Shown piece after piece: positions 42,994-52,604 of a stretch of 64,000 nt of DNA. Location: the NCBI GenBank assembly GCA_948739805.1, contig CAPYID010000002.1, positions 8,961-72,960 of the forward strand, given 5' to 3'. The notes beneath the pieces were generated by a model. The model made no database searches and was not told the origin of the DNA. It saw only the letters and a list, made by a program, of their open reading frames with translations. The stretch comes from an uncultured Clostridia bacterium (GTDB lineage: Bacteria > Bacillota > Clostridia > TANB77 > CAG-508). Position numbers and translations under genes: made by a program. Position 1 is the stretch's first letter. Every line of letters starts with the position of its first letter.

Positions 42994-45900
42994 ATGATGA
43001 TAGAGGGATATGAACTTAGTAAATACTTAGAGCCAGTAACTATAAAGATAATGAATTTTATACATAAATCAAGATGTTTATATACATGTACAGAAGATAA
43101 CAATAATAAAATTTTAAAATATTCATACTTAAATTTATGTACATATAATAGAGAAAGTGAAGAACAAGACTATATTGATTTATTAGCAGTTAATTTTGCA
43201 AACTATAATATGATGAGAGAAACAAGTAACTGGACTATTGAATATAATCAGTATTCAGAAAGTATTAGAAGAAAATGTAATTGGTGTGATGTAAAATCAG
43301 ACTTTTGTCCAATCAAAGCATATGCAGATTTAAGAAACTATGCAACACATAACAAATTAGACATAGATAAATTAATGGAAAAATTAGTAGATGAACCAAT
43401 TGTGAAGACCATAAGTAATGAAGTTCTAGAGAAAAGTGTAGCAAATAAGGTCTTAAAAATATGTAATGACTTTTCAGAATTAAGGGTAGCACAACTATTA
43501 ATTGAAACAAAGACAGTAAAGCTAATAGAAGCTATAAATGATATAGTAAAATATAATCGAATAGACCTAAAGGTTAATAGTGATTCTTTAATTAATAATT
43601 TATATAATTATTATACAGAGACAGGACATACGATAGAAGAAACAATAGATTTAAACAACTTAACAGATAACATACAAACACATATGTATGAATGCTCACC
43701 ATATAAAATAGCAGCATATGTTTTATACTTATGTGCCATAGAAAAATTAAACCCAAAAAGAGTGTTAGAAAGAGCGATATATAAATGTGGCAATATTGCA
43801 GAAAGTAAATTTAACACCTACTATAAATGGTATGTATATCAAATAAAGGAATTAGACTGCGAACAAGATGTAAAAGAACAATTAATAGAGATAATTACTT
43901 ATATAAAGAATTATCATACAAAATATCAATATCATTTACCATATATTCAATTAAATATTAATGTACAAATTGAAGATGAGAGTTTATTAGAAAAGATAAT
44001 GTCAATTATATATAGATTTGCAACTAGCTGTGGCTATATAAAGGAGAAAATGCTAATTATAGACACTGAATTTTTATATAGTAAATGTGAAAAAGATGCA
44101 GAAATAGTCAATAATATTGACAAAATGTATAAAGATAGTGGAATGATTGTAGTAAAGGAACTTGAAAAAATTTCATTATCACAAAGTAAAATGGAAAACT
44201 TATTTTATGCAATAGAAAGTAGTATGAAGATTTATGATAGAACAATAACAATAATTGCATCAAAAAATGATATGACAAATTTCATAAAAGGTTACCCATT
44301 ACTTCAGTCAAAAATAAGACATAATATAAAAATAGAAGAATATAGTTTAGAAAAACTTCAAGATAAAATAATGAAAAGGCTAAAAAATAATTATGAAGTA
44401 TCAGAAGAAATTGAAAGAAATGTAAGAAAATTCATTGAAAGTGATTATAAGCAAAGTAATGTTAAAAATAATGACTATATTGAAGATTTATACAGAGATA
44501 TTGTATATAGTAATTTTAATACTTTAAATGTATCAGCAGAATTAAAAGATGAAAGAATTAAATATGACAAAAAAGAAAGTAATGGAACATCTAAGAAAAA
44601 CATTAAAGATTTAATAGGGCTAGAAGAAATAAAAAGAGAAGTACAGAAATTCAGAAATCTGTTAGCATTTAATAAAAAGATACCAAATAAATTAGAAAAC
44701 AAAAACATGAATATGAACATGTTATTCTTAGGAAATCCAGGAACAGGAAAGACAACAGTTGCAAGTATAATGGCGGATATTTTATATGAATTAGGATATA
44801 TAAAGAAAAATAAATTTATAGATGTAACTGCAAAGGATTTAGTAGCAGAATATGTAGGACAAACAGCAATTAAGACATCTAGAATAATAGAAAATGCTTT
44901 AGATGGAGTATTATTCATAGACGAAGCATATTCAATAGTATCAGCAAATAAAAATGCAAGTTTTGGAGAAGAATCTATTGCAACATTAGTTCAAGCTATG
45001 GAAAAATATAAAGACAGACTAGTAGTTATATTTGCTGGATACACTTTAGAAATGAAAAACTTCTTAGATTCAAACCCAGGTATAGCTTCAAGAATAGGAT
45101 ATACTTTTGAATTTAGCAATTATACAACAGAAGAATTAATACAGATATTAGACAAATATGCTTTGAGCAAAGGCTTTACAATAGAAGACGAAGCTAAAAA
45201 AGGTATAATTGAAATATTAGAAATAAATAAAAATACTAGAAACTTTGGAAATGCAAGGTTTATGATTAATTTATTTGAAAGATTAGTTATGATACATGCC
45301 CAAGAATTTGAAGAAGATAAATTGATGACTATAACAAAAAAAGATGTAATAGCATTAACAAATGAAAGTTTTAGTTTAAAGAAAAGTACAGAGGAAATAC
45401 AAGGAGAATTATCAACATTAGTTGGATTAACTAATGTTAAAAAGGAATTAGACGGTTTAATAGACTTAGTAATGCTAAATAACAAATTGGAAAAAAGGAT
45501 ACCATTAAACCTAAATATGATATTTATAGGAAATCCAGGAACAGGAAAAACAACAGTTGCAAGAATTTTTGCAGAAATTTTATATAATTTAGGATATATA
45601 AAAAATAACAAATTAATAGAAGTAACAGGAAAAGACTTAATTGGAGAATATGTAGGGCAAACATCAAACAAAACAGCAAAAGTATTAGAAAATGCATTAG
45701 ATGGATTATTATTTATAGATGAAGCATATACATTAATGAATCAAGCTGGAAATAATGGCAATTATTCTCAAGATGCAATATCAACAATAACAAAATATAT
45801 GACAGACTATGAAGGAAGAATAACTATAATATTTGCAGGATATAAAGAAGAAATGAAAGAATTTTTAGAATTAAACTCGGGTCTAATTTCAAGGGTAGGA

Positions 45901-46203
45901 GAAACAATAGAATTTAGTGATTATTCAGAAGAAGAACTATTAATTATATTTAAGAAAGAAGTTGAAAAAGCAGAATTTGAAATTGATGAAAAGGCAGAAG
46001 AGGCTATATTAAATATAATAAAGCAAAACATAAAAACAAAAAACTTTGGAAATGCAAGATTTGTAATAAATGTATTTAAGAAAACATTAATGCAACATGC
46101 AAAAAGGTGCAGAGAAATTCAAGATATAAAACAGCTAAAGACAATAACTGTAGAAGATATACCAGAAATTGAGATACATAAAGAAAAAAGAATAGGATTT
46201 TAA
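42994..46203 (+). CDS. Multi-AAA ATPase of the CbxX/SpoVK type
   Basis: The 1069-aa product carries two complete AAA modules. The first has GNPGTGKTTVASIM near residue 579 and LDGVLFIDEAYS. The second has GNPGTGKTTVARIF near residue 845 and LDGLLFIDEAYT. Residues about 320-510 look like a third, degenerate AAA module: GMIVVKELEKIS takes the Walker B place and TITIIASKNDMTNF the sensor 1 place, but there is no Walker A. The N-terminal 300 residues hold cysteines (CNWCDVKSDFCPIK). CbxX/CfxQ ATPases remodel enzymes, and SpoVK acts in sporulation. It may assist an unknown complex. Confidence 0.9.
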   Translation: MMIEGYELSKYLEPVTIKIMNFIHKSRCLYTCTEDNNNKILKYSYLNLCTYNRESEEQDYIDLLAVNFANYNMMRETSNWTIEYNQYSESIRRKCNWCDVKSDFCPIKAYADLRNYATHNKLDIDKLMEKLVDEPIVKTISNEVLEKSVANKVLKICNDFSELRVAQLLIETKTVKLIEAINDIVKYNRIDLKVNSDSLINNLYNYYTETGHTIEETIDLNNLTDNIQTHMYECSPYKIAAYVLYLCAIEKLNPKRVLERAIYKCGNIAESKFNTYYKWYVYQIKELDCEQDVKEQLIEIITYIKNYHTKYQYHLPYIQLNINVQIEDESLLEKIMSIIYRFATSCGYIKEKMLIIDTEFLYSKCEKDAEIVNNIDKMYKDSGMIVVKELEKISLSQSKMENLFYAIESSMKIYDRTITIIASKNDMTNFIKGYPLLQSKIRHNIKIEEYSLEKLQDKIMKRLKNNYEVSEEIERNVRKFIESDYKQSNVKNNDYIEDLYRDIVYSNFNTLNVSAELKDERIKYDKKESNGTSKKNIKDLIGLEEIKREVQKFRNLLAFNKKIPNKLENKNMNMNMLFLGNPGTGKTTVASIMADILYELGYIKKNKFIDVTAKDLVAEYVGQTAIKTSRIIENALDGVLFIDEAYSIVSANKNASFGEESIATLVQAMEKYKDRLVVIFAGYTLEMKNFLDSNPGIASRIGYTFEFSNYTTEELIQILDKYALSKGFTIEDEAKKGIIEILEINKNTRNFGNARFMINLFERLVMIHAQEFEEDKLMTITKKDVIALTNESFSLKKSTEEIQGELSTLVGLTNVKKELDGLIDLVMLNNKLEKRIPLNLNMIFIGNPGTGKTTVARIFAEILYNLGYIKNNKLIEVTGKDLIGEYVGQTSNKTAKVLENALDGLLFIDEAYTLMNQAGNNGNYSQDAISTITKYMTDYEGRITIIFAGYKEEMKEFLELNSGLISRVGETIEFSDYSEEELLIIFKKEVEKAEFEIDEKAEEAILNIIKQNIKTKNFGNARFVINVFKKTLMQHAKRCREIQDIKQLKTITVEDIPEIEIHKEKRIGF

Positions 46204-46300
46204 TATATAGGTAATTACAAGAGCAAAATAAAAGGATTTCATCAATTATCATCAAAAATATAACCATAGGGGTAAAAATTAAATTAATTTAAAAAAGGTA

Positions 46301-46416
46301 TTGACATACTTATAGGTTAATGTTAATATATAGTTGTGTGTGGGAGTTGCAATACCCAATGGTTAAGAGGTACATTGTATTTAAAAGAATTCAATGTACC
46401 TTTTTCCTTTTTATTA
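46301..46416 (+). ncRNA. Promoter-to-terminator RNA upstream of secA
   Basis: TTGACA (46301-46306), a 17-base spacer and TAATAT (46324-46329) form a near-consensus promoter. The predicted RNA starts near 46336 with TGGG-AGTTGCAAT-CCCA, then reaches a terminator AGGTACATTG/CAATGTACCT (46368-46377 and 46392-46401) followed by TTTTTCCTTTTT. This gives a compact RNA of about 75 bases. It may be an independent small RNA or an attenuating leader for secA 110 bases further on, which appears to have its own weaker promoter. It matches no riboswitch class I recognise. Confidence 0.65.
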
Positions 46417-46523
46417 ACTATAGTGTAAAATTTCATGAATTCTATAAAATTCCTCTTGTAAAAAATAGAAAAAAGTGATATAGTATGTTTTTAGAAAAAA
46501 CATAAGTGAAAGGAAAAGGTATA

Positions 46524-49298
46524 ATGGGAATTTTTAACAAAATTTTTAAATCATATTCAGAAAGAGAAGTACAAAGGGTAATGCCACTTGTGGAAAAAAT
46601 AAATAGTTTAGAGGAGGAAATTTCAAAACTATCAGATATAGAATTATCAAATAAAACCAAAGAATTTAAAGATAGGTTACAAAATGGAGAAACCCTAGAT
46701 GATATTTTAACAGAGGCATTTGCAGTAATGAGAGAAGCATCAAAAAGAGTTTTAGGAATGAGACATTTTGATGTTCAATTAATTGGTGGAATTATTTTGC
46801 ACCAAGGAAGAATTGCAGAGATGAAAACAGGAGAAGGAAAAACTTTAGTTGCAACACTTCCAGCATATTTAAATGCGTTATCAGGAAATGGAGTTCATGT
46901 AGTTACAGTAAACGATTATCTAGCCACACGTGATAGTGAATGGATGGGAAAAGTTTACAAATTTTTAGGTCTAACAGTAGGACTAGTTATAAGTGGAATG
47001 AAGCCAGAAGAAAAACAAAAGGCATATTCAGCAGACATTACATATGGAACAAATAATGAATTTGGATTTGATTATTTAAGAGATAATATGGTTATATATA
47101 AAAACCAAGCAGTTCAAAGAGGATTAAACTTTGCAATTGTAGACGAGATAGATAGTATATTAATAGATGAGGCACGTACACCATTAATTATTTCAGGAAA
47201 AGCAGCAGCTTCATCAGAAATGTATACAAAAGCAGACGATTTTGTAAAAAAACTTACACCAAAAATAATTGTAGAAGAAGATGTTAAAGACATTGATCAA
47301 GCAGAAGACAATGAAAAATACGACTATATAGTAGATTTAAAGGCAAAATCTGCATCTCTTACAGCAAAGGGAATTGACAAAGCAGAAAAAACATTTAACT
47401 TAGAGAATTTAGATGACTTAGATAACTCAGATTTAGTTCATCACATAAACCAAGCATTACGAGCACATGGTATAATGAAAAAAGATATAGATTATATAGT
47501 AAAAGGTGGAGAAGTATTAATTGTAGACGAATTTACAGGACGTATAATGTATGGTAGACGTTATAATAATGGTTTACATCAAGCAATAGAAGCAAAAGAA
47601 AGAGTAAGAATAGCAGATGAATCAAAAACTCTAGCAACAATAACATTCCAAAATTACTTTAGAATGTATTCAAAACTTTCAGGAATGACAGGTACTGCGA
47701 TGACAGAAGAAGCAGAATTTCAAGAAATATACAAATTAGATGTTATAACAATACCTACAAATAAACCAATGATAAGAGAAGACTCAAATGATGTAATATA
47801 CAAAAATGAGAAAGCGAAATTTAATGCAATAGTAGAAGAAATTAAGAAAAGTCATGAAAAAGGTCAACCAGTATTAGTAGGAACAATATCAATTGAAAAC
47901 TCTGAAAAGATAAGTAGTATATTAAAAAAAGAAGGAATACCACACCAAGTATTAAATGCAAAATTCCATGAAAGAGAAGCTGCTATTATAGCACAAGCAG
48001 GTAAATATGGTGCAGTAACAATATCTACAAACATGGCAGGACGTGGTACAGACATTATACTAGGTGGAAACTCAGAATACTTAGCAAGACAAGAGATGAA
48101 AAAAAAGGCATATTCAGACGAACTAATAGAGCAGGCAAATGCATATAATGAAACAGATGACCAAGAAGTATTAGAAGCAAGAAATATATTTAGAGATTTA
48201 GAGAAGAAATTTGACGAAGAAATAAAAGAAGAGAAGGAAAAAGTAATAAAAGCTGGTGGACTAAAAATCATAGGAACAGAAAGGCACGAATCAAGAAGAA
48301 TTGATAATCAGTTAAGAGGACGTAGTGGAAGACAAGGAGATGTCGGAGAATCAAAATTCTTCATAGGACTTGATGATAATTTAATGAAAATATTTGGTGG
48401 AGATGTAATAACAAATATATATGATAAAATAGGCGCAGATGAAGACATGCCTATAGAAGCAAAAATGTTATCAAGTGCAGTAGAAAATGCACAAAAAAGA
48501 GTTGAAGGAAGAAACTTTAGTATACGTAAGAATGTATTACAATATGATGATGTTATGAACACACAAAGAGAAATAATATATGGACAAAGAAGAGATGTAT
48601 TAGACGGTAAAAATTTAAAAGAAAGTATATTAAAAATGATTGAGCCAGTAGCAACAGAAGTAGTTTCAAGTTTCTTTGGGACAGAAGAAAATGAAAATAT
48701 AAATAAAGAATCATTAGCACAAGAAATAAAAAACAATTTTGGGATTAGTGATATAGAAGCATTAAAAGAAGAAAAACTAAATCAAGTAGATATAATAAAT
48801 GAGGTAGTAGAAAAATCAAAACAGAAATATGAAGAAAAAGAGCAAGAACTAGGCGAACAAGAAATAAGAGAACTAGAAAGAGTAGTAATGTTAAAAGTAG
48901 TAGACCAAAAGTGGATGGATCATATAGATGCAATGGATGACTTAAAAGAAGGAATTGGTTTACGTGCTTATGGACAAAAAGATCCAGTAGCACAATATAG
49001 AATAGAAGGATTTGACATGTTTGACGCAATGGTAGCAGAAATACAAAAAGATGTAGTAAAAATCCTATTAAACATTCAAAAAGCAGGAGAACTAAAAAGA
49101 GAACAAACAGCAAAGATAACATCTGTTGCTCAAGCAACATTAGATAGTATAAATGTAGTAACAGAAAATAAGGAACAAGTTCCACAAACATCAGATGTGA
49201 AAAGAACACCTGTAGTAAATCAAGGACCAAAAGTAGGAAGAAATGACCCTTGTCCTTGTGGAAGTGGGAAGAAGTATAAAAACTGCTGTGGAAAATAG
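46524..49298 (+). CDS. secA: Protein translocase ATPase SecA
   Basis: SecA is the cytosolic motor that drives proteins through SecYEG. The 924-aa product has Walker A AEMKTGEGKTLVATL, DEIDSILIDEARTPL, the preprotein cross-linking domain, and the helicase motif FHEREAAIIAQAGK. A C-terminal zinc motif PCPCGSGKKYKNCCGK binds SecB or ribosomes in other bacteria. ATG 46524 is preferred to GTG 46506. A terminator hairpin follows at 49302. A stray copy of the final motif lies at 50801-50854. Confidence 0.97.
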   Translation: MGIFNKIFKSYSEREVQRVMPLVEKINSLEEEISKLSDIELSNKTKEFKDRLQNGETLDDILTEAFAVMREASKRVLGMRHFDVQLIGGIILHQGRIAEMKTGEGKTLVATLPAYLNALSGNGVHVVTVNDYLATRDSEWMGKVYKFLGLTVGLVISGMKPEEKQKAYSADITYGTNNEFGFDYLRDNMVIYKNQAVQRGLNFAIVDEIDSILIDEARTPLIISGKAAASSEMYTKADDFVKKLTPKIIVEEDVKDIDQAEDNEKYDYIVDLKAKSASLTAKGIDKAEKTFNLENLDDLDNSDLVHHINQALRAHGIMKKDIDYIVKGGEVLIVDEFTGRIMYGRRYNNGLHQAIEAKERVRIADESKTLATITFQNYFRMYSKLSGMTGTAMTEEAEFQEIYKLDVITIPTNKPMIREDSNDVIYKNEKAKFNAIVEEIKKSHEKGQPVLVGTISIENSEKISSILKKEGIPHQVLNAKFHEREAAIIAQAGKYGAVTISTNMAGRGTDIILGGNSEYLARQEMKKKAYSDELIEQANAYNETDDQEVLEARNIFRDLEKKFDEEIKEEKEKVIKAGGLKIIGTERHESRRIDNQLRGRSGRQGDVGESKFFIGLDDNLMKIFGGDVITNIYDKIGADEDMPIEAKMLSSAVENAQKRVEGRNFSIRKNVLQYDDVMNTQREIIYGQRRDVLDGKNLKESILKMIEPVATEVVSSFFGTEENENINKESLAQEIKNNFGISDIEALKEEKLNQVDIINEVVEKSKQKYEEKEQELGEQEIRELERVVMLKVVDQKWMDHIDAMDDLKEGIGLRAYGQKDPVAQYRIEGFDMFDAMVAEIQKDVVKILLNIQKAGELKREQTAKITSVAQATLDSINVVTENKEQVPQTSDVKRTPVVNQGPKVGRNDPCPCGSGKKYKNCCGK

Positions 49299-49301
49299 TA
49301 T

Positions 49302-49331
49302 AAAATGAGGCTTTTTCGGAAGCCTTATTTT
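49302..49331 (+). terminator. Terminator after secA
   Basis: AAAATGAGGCTT-TTTCGG-AAGCCTTATTTT, with a T-rich end. Confidence 0.8.
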
Positions 49332-49404
49332 AAAAGCAGTACGAGTTGGAAATAAATGTCCACGATTTGTCCACGTAAAAAGATTCATAGGGAGGAATAT
49401 TAAT

Positions 49405-49833
49405 ATGGTATATAATGATAAATATAAATTTGTAGCAATTATTAATGAAAAAATAGAAATAGGAAAGGCATTAAATGCAATTGCACATATGGGATTAGGA
49501 TTAGTAAATATAGCAGATGAAGAAACAAAAGAAAATATGTCTTTTGTTGATTTCCCAGATAAAGACGAAGAGTTACATAAGAGTATATCTGGATTATCTT
49601 TAATCGTTTTGGGCGGAAAAAATAACGAAATAAAAAAGGCTAGAAGGCAATTTAAAGAAGAAGGAATATTATTTGTGGACTTTATAGAAACAATGACAGG
49701 AGATACATATGCGGAGCAGTTGGTAAAAACAAAAGAGATAAATACAGAAGAACACAATTATTTTGGATTACTAGCATTTGGAGAAATAGAAAAAATAAAT
49801 CCTATTACAAAAAGATTGTCATTATATAAATAA
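49405..49833 (+). CDS. DUF2000 domain protein
   Basis: The 142-aa product matches the DUF2000 pattern: KFVAIINEKIEIGKALNAIA followed by HMGLGL at the start, then FVDFIETMTGDTYAEQLVKT. The fold is related to peptidyl-tRNA hydrolase 2, but activity is unknown. It lies between secA and the type III toxin-antitoxin locus. GGGAGGAA precedes ATG 49405. No membrane segment. Confidence 0.88.
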   Translation: MVYNDKYKFVAIINEKIEIGKALNAIAHMGLGLVNIADEETKENMSFVDFPDKDEELHKSISGLSLIVLGGKNNEIKKARRQFKEEGILFVDFIETMTGDTYAEQLVKTKEINTEEHNYFGLLAFGEIEKINPITKRLSLYK

Positions 49834-49901
49834 GTTTAAATTATTAAAGTCTTCTATTGGGAACAAAAATGGCAAACTTGGGAAAATAAATTCAAAAAAT
49901 A

Positions 49902-50056
49902 TTGACAAATGGTATAAAAACGGGTTATAATGAATATAATAGAAATAGATATTTAATATCTATTTACAGTTAAAAATCAGGTGAACCCTACCAATAAGTG
50001 GGAGCTGTAAAATCAAAAGGTAGAGATCTAGGTCTTTACCTTTTATATTTTTTAGG
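49902..50056 (+). ncRNA. toxI: ToxI-like antitoxin RNA with one full repeat and terminator
   Basis: A strong promoter (TTGACA 49902-49907, TTATAATG near 49925-49932) precedes one full 36-base unit at 49979-50014. The unit begins AGGTGAACCCTACCAATAAG and ends AGCTGTAAAATC. It aligns in register with my memory of the 36-base ToxI repeat of Pectobacterium (AGGTGA, CTACC, TAAGTG, AGCT, AAA-TC). A partial unit end lies directly before it (49967-49978). A terminator follows (AAAAGGTA/TACCTTTT, T-run to 50052). Type III systems use such processed RNA pseudoknots to inhibit the toxin encoded just downstream, and the terminator limits toxin mRNA. Confidence 0.85.
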
Positions 50057-50064
50057 AGGGAAAA

Positions 50065-50592
50065 ATGAAACTATATTCAGTAACAGATAAATATATAGAT
50101 TATTTAAGACAATTTGATTATAAAGTTTATGACAATAAAGAAGATAGAAGAAAAGTAATGAGAAAATATTTGGGTATAGTTTTAACAATAAATGAAATGA
50201 ACTATTATATACCAATGTCATCTCCTAAAAAGAGTGATTATAAAGATAATGAAATAAGAAAATCTATTGTTCCTATTGTAAGAATTGTATCAAATGAGGA
50301 AGTCGATAATGTACCAGTTTTAAAAGGAACATTAAGAATTAGTAATATGATACCTGTTCCAGATAGTGAATTAATATTATATGAGCCTAAATATGAAAGA
50401 AACAAAAATTATAAGATATTAGTTGAAAAGGAACTTGAATTTATTGGGAAAAATGAAGAAATGATAAAGAAGTATGCAAGTATTATATATAATCAAAAAA
50501 TTAATAATTATGATGTATCTTATATAAATAATGTTGTAGATTTTAAGTTATTAGAACAAAAATGTAAGGAATATAAAAGCGACAATAATTGA
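50065..50592 (+). CDS. toxN: ToxN/AbiQ-family type III toxin endoribonuclease
   Basis: The 175-aa product aligns with the ToxN/AbiQ/CptN family. The start MKLYSVTDKYIDYLRQFD, then GIVLTINEMNYYIPMSSPKK and KGTLRISNMIPVPDSEL, are family landmarks, and the length is normal. Such toxins are RNases that cut their own antitoxin RNA into repeats and cause dormancy or abortive infection when free. TTTAGGAGGG precedes ATG 50065, eight bases after the antitoxin terminator. It ends 54 bases before the left end repeat of the integrated element, so it probably lies just outside it. Confidence 0.92.
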   Translation: MKLYSVTDKYIDYLRQFDYKVYDNKEDRRKVMRKYLGIVLTINEMNYYIPMSSPKKSDYKDNEIRKSIVPIVRIVSNEEVDNVPVLKGTLRISNMIPVPDSELILYEPKYERNKNYKILVEKELEFIGKNEEMIKKYASIIYNQKINNYDVSYINNVVDFKLLEQKCKEYKSDNN

Positions 50593-50646
50593 AAAATTTA
50601 ATATGGGCATTGTATTTTTTATAAGATTATTATATACTATTTTCAT

Positions 50647-50667
50647 AAATCGAATGTAAACATTGTT
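50647..50667. repeat. Left 21-bp direct repeat (putative attachment site)
   Basis: Identical to 57767-57787. The core CGAATGTAAACATTG contains AATGT/ACATT inverted arms around AA, a layout suited to a tyrosine recombinase crossover site. The int gene at 51081 is the nearest gene inside. Confidence 0.75.
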
Positions 50668-50800
50668 TGCATTTTGTTTGCAAAAAATAAGAAAACATAT
50701 ACAAAAATAATACTAATAATACCAAAAATATAAATGGCTATAATCCGTGATATTATTAGTATACATAGTATTCTATAGTATTGATAATACAGAAATAAAG

Positions 50801-50854
50801 TCTTCATGTGGAAGTGGAAAGAAGTATAAGAATTGTTGCGGAAGAAATGAGTAA
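50801..50854 (+). pseudogene. Orphan SEC-C motif, copy of a secA 3' end
   Basis: The reading SSCGSGKKYKNCCGRNE then TAA matches the last codons of secA at 49250-49295, with several synonymous changes. There is no start or upstream domain. It may be the 3' end of a donor or former host gene carried by a mobile element that used secA as target. Confidence 0.7.
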
Positions 50855-50907
50855 AATCAATAGTTTGAGAGATGTATAAAATATAAAAAACTAATCTAAA
50901 AACACAA

Positions 50908-50999
50908 ATTGTTGCCGATTTGTTGCCAAACAAGATAGAAATCTCTAAAAGCTTTAAAAATGATACATTTCTTATGACAACAATTTGGGCGACAAATTG
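50908..50999. repeat. TTGTTGCC direct and inverted repeats near the first integrase
   Basis: TTGTTGCC occurs at 50909-50916 and 50920-50927 (11-bp spacing), with related inverted copies in GACAACAATTTGGGCGACAA at 50976-50995. Close short repeats near an integrase gene resemble arm-type integrase or excisionase sites. The 50593-51080 stretch otherwise holds no gene. Confidence 0.55.
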
Positions 51000-51013
51000 A
51001 ATACGAGAACTAA

Positions 51014-51050
51014 AAGTCAACATATAAAAAGTGTTGACTTGTTTTTTATT
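51014..51050 (+). terminator. Terminator before the first integrase
   Basis: AAGTCAACA/TGTTGACTT with a 9-base loop is followed by GTTTTTT. It lies 31 bases upstream of the integrase start and could attenuate its expression. Confidence 0.8.
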
Positions 51051-51080
51051 TACTAAATTTTTTAGGAGGTAAAAATAGTT

Positions 51081-52349
51081 ATGGTTAGTGTCAGTAAAAG
51101 AGGAAAAGTGTATCAATATCAATTTGATATTGCACCTATTAACGGCAAAAGAAAGAGAGTTACAAAATCTGGATTCAAAACAAAAGCAGAAGCAGAAAAG
51201 GCAGGAATAGAGGCATACAATGAATATAACAATACAGGACATTCTTTTATTCCATCACAAATATCTTATAGTGATTATTTAGATTATTGGATGAAAGAAC
51301 ATTGCGAGATAAATTTGAAATATCACACAATAGAGGCATACAAAAATATTGTAAAAAATCATATAAAACCTAAATTAGGATTTTATAGATTATCACAAAT
51401 AACAACAGCGACACTTCAAGAATTTATCAATAACATATATGTAGAAAAGAGCTTTTCGAAAAATTTTTTAAGGAATATTTTAAAGGTTTTGAAAACGTCA
51501 TTTACCTATGCAACAGATGTAGTAGGATTTGTGAAGGAAAATCCATCATTAAAGGTTAGACTTCCTAAATATGATATTCAAGCTGAAGATCCAGTTCATA
51601 TTTTTACAAAAGAAGAAGTCAAAATGATTTTAAATAGATTTCAAAATAATCATGCAATTTATTATGCTTTTTTAACTGCGTACTATACTGGACTTCGAGT
51701 TTCAGAAGTGTTTGGACTAACTTGGAAGGACATTGATTTGGAAAACAAAAGATTAACAGTAAATAAAAATGTCTTGAAGAAAAATCAAAAAGGAGGAACA
51801 AAAAATAGAAATATTAGTGGAAATGCCACAACAGTTTGGTATTTTGGAACTTGCAAAACAACAAGTAGTTATAGAACTATTGATATTGGAGATACATTAG
51901 TAAATGCTTTAAAAGAATACAAAAAAGAGCAAGAAAAATATAAAGAAGAATATGGTGATTCATACATGAAGCATTATGCAAAAGAAGTAGAAAATCCATA
52001 TACTAAAAAGAAGGAAATAAAAATAGTAAATGCTTATGCTGAAATTGATGTTACATTGCCAGAAGTCAATTTAGTTTTCTTAAAAAATAATGGAGTATTT
52101 GAAGGAACAGATACTTGCAAATATCCATTCAAAGTAATTCATTATGAATTAGGAATTCCATGCAGATTTCATGATTTTAGAGATACACATGCAACAAGAT
52201 TAATTGAAGCAGGAGCAGATATAAAAGCAGTATCAAAGAGATTAGGACATAGTACAATAAAAACAACTTATGAAATATATGTAAGAGTAACAACAAAAAT
52301 GGAAACAGATATAGTACAAAAATTTGAGCAATTTACCTTAAATTTATAA
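51081..52349 (+). CDS. Tyrosine integrase (Tn916-type)
   Basis: The 422-aa product has the N-terminal AP2-like arm-binding domain (GKRKRVTKSGFKTKAEAEKA), a SAM-like core-binding domain (near residues 62-160) and a catalytic domain. The catalytic residues are visible: Arg in TGLRVSEVFGL, His-x-x-Arg in FHDFRDTHATR, His in RLGHSTIKTT and the nucleophile Tyr in TTYEIYVR. Such enzymes integrate and excise mobile elements. TTTAGGAGGT precedes ATG 51081. No excisionase gene is next to it. Confidence 0.95.
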   Translation: MVSVSKRGKVYQYQFDIAPINGKRKRVTKSGFKTKAEAEKAGIEAYNEYNNTGHSFIPSQISYSDYLDYWMKEHCEINLKYHTIEAYKNIVKNHIKPKLGFYRLSQITTATLQEFINNIYVEKSFSKNFLRNILKVLKTSFTYATDVVGFVKENPSLKVRLPKYDIQAEDPVHIFTKEEVKMILNRFQNNHAIYYAFLTAYYTGLRVSEVFGLTWKDIDLENKRLTVNKNVLKKNQKGGTKNRNISGNATTVWYFGTCKTTSSYRTIDIGDTLVNALKEYKKEQEKYKEEYGDSYMKHYAKEVENPYTKKKEIKIVNAYAEIDVTLPEVNLVFLKNNGVFEGTDTCKYPFKVIHYELGIPCRFHDFRDTHATRLIEAGADIKAVSKRLGHSTIKTTYEIYVRVTTKMETDIVQKFEQFTLNL

Positions 52350-52604
52350 AAAATAAGAGTGTACCATGCAAGGGAATGTTATTAAAAAATTAATAAGAAA
52401 AATGAATGTTAATAATCTAAAAGGCTTGCCCTTTTATGTGTTTTCAGTGTTTCTTATGAACACTTTCCTGCGTAGGCTATTATTATAATGAGCAAAATAC
52501 ATATTGTCTAAAAAAGATAAAAATAAAAAGTTTTAAAGCAAAGACAAAATTTAATTATTATGGTATAATGATTAAAACTTTTTATAAAGAGATAGGAGTA
52601 AATT

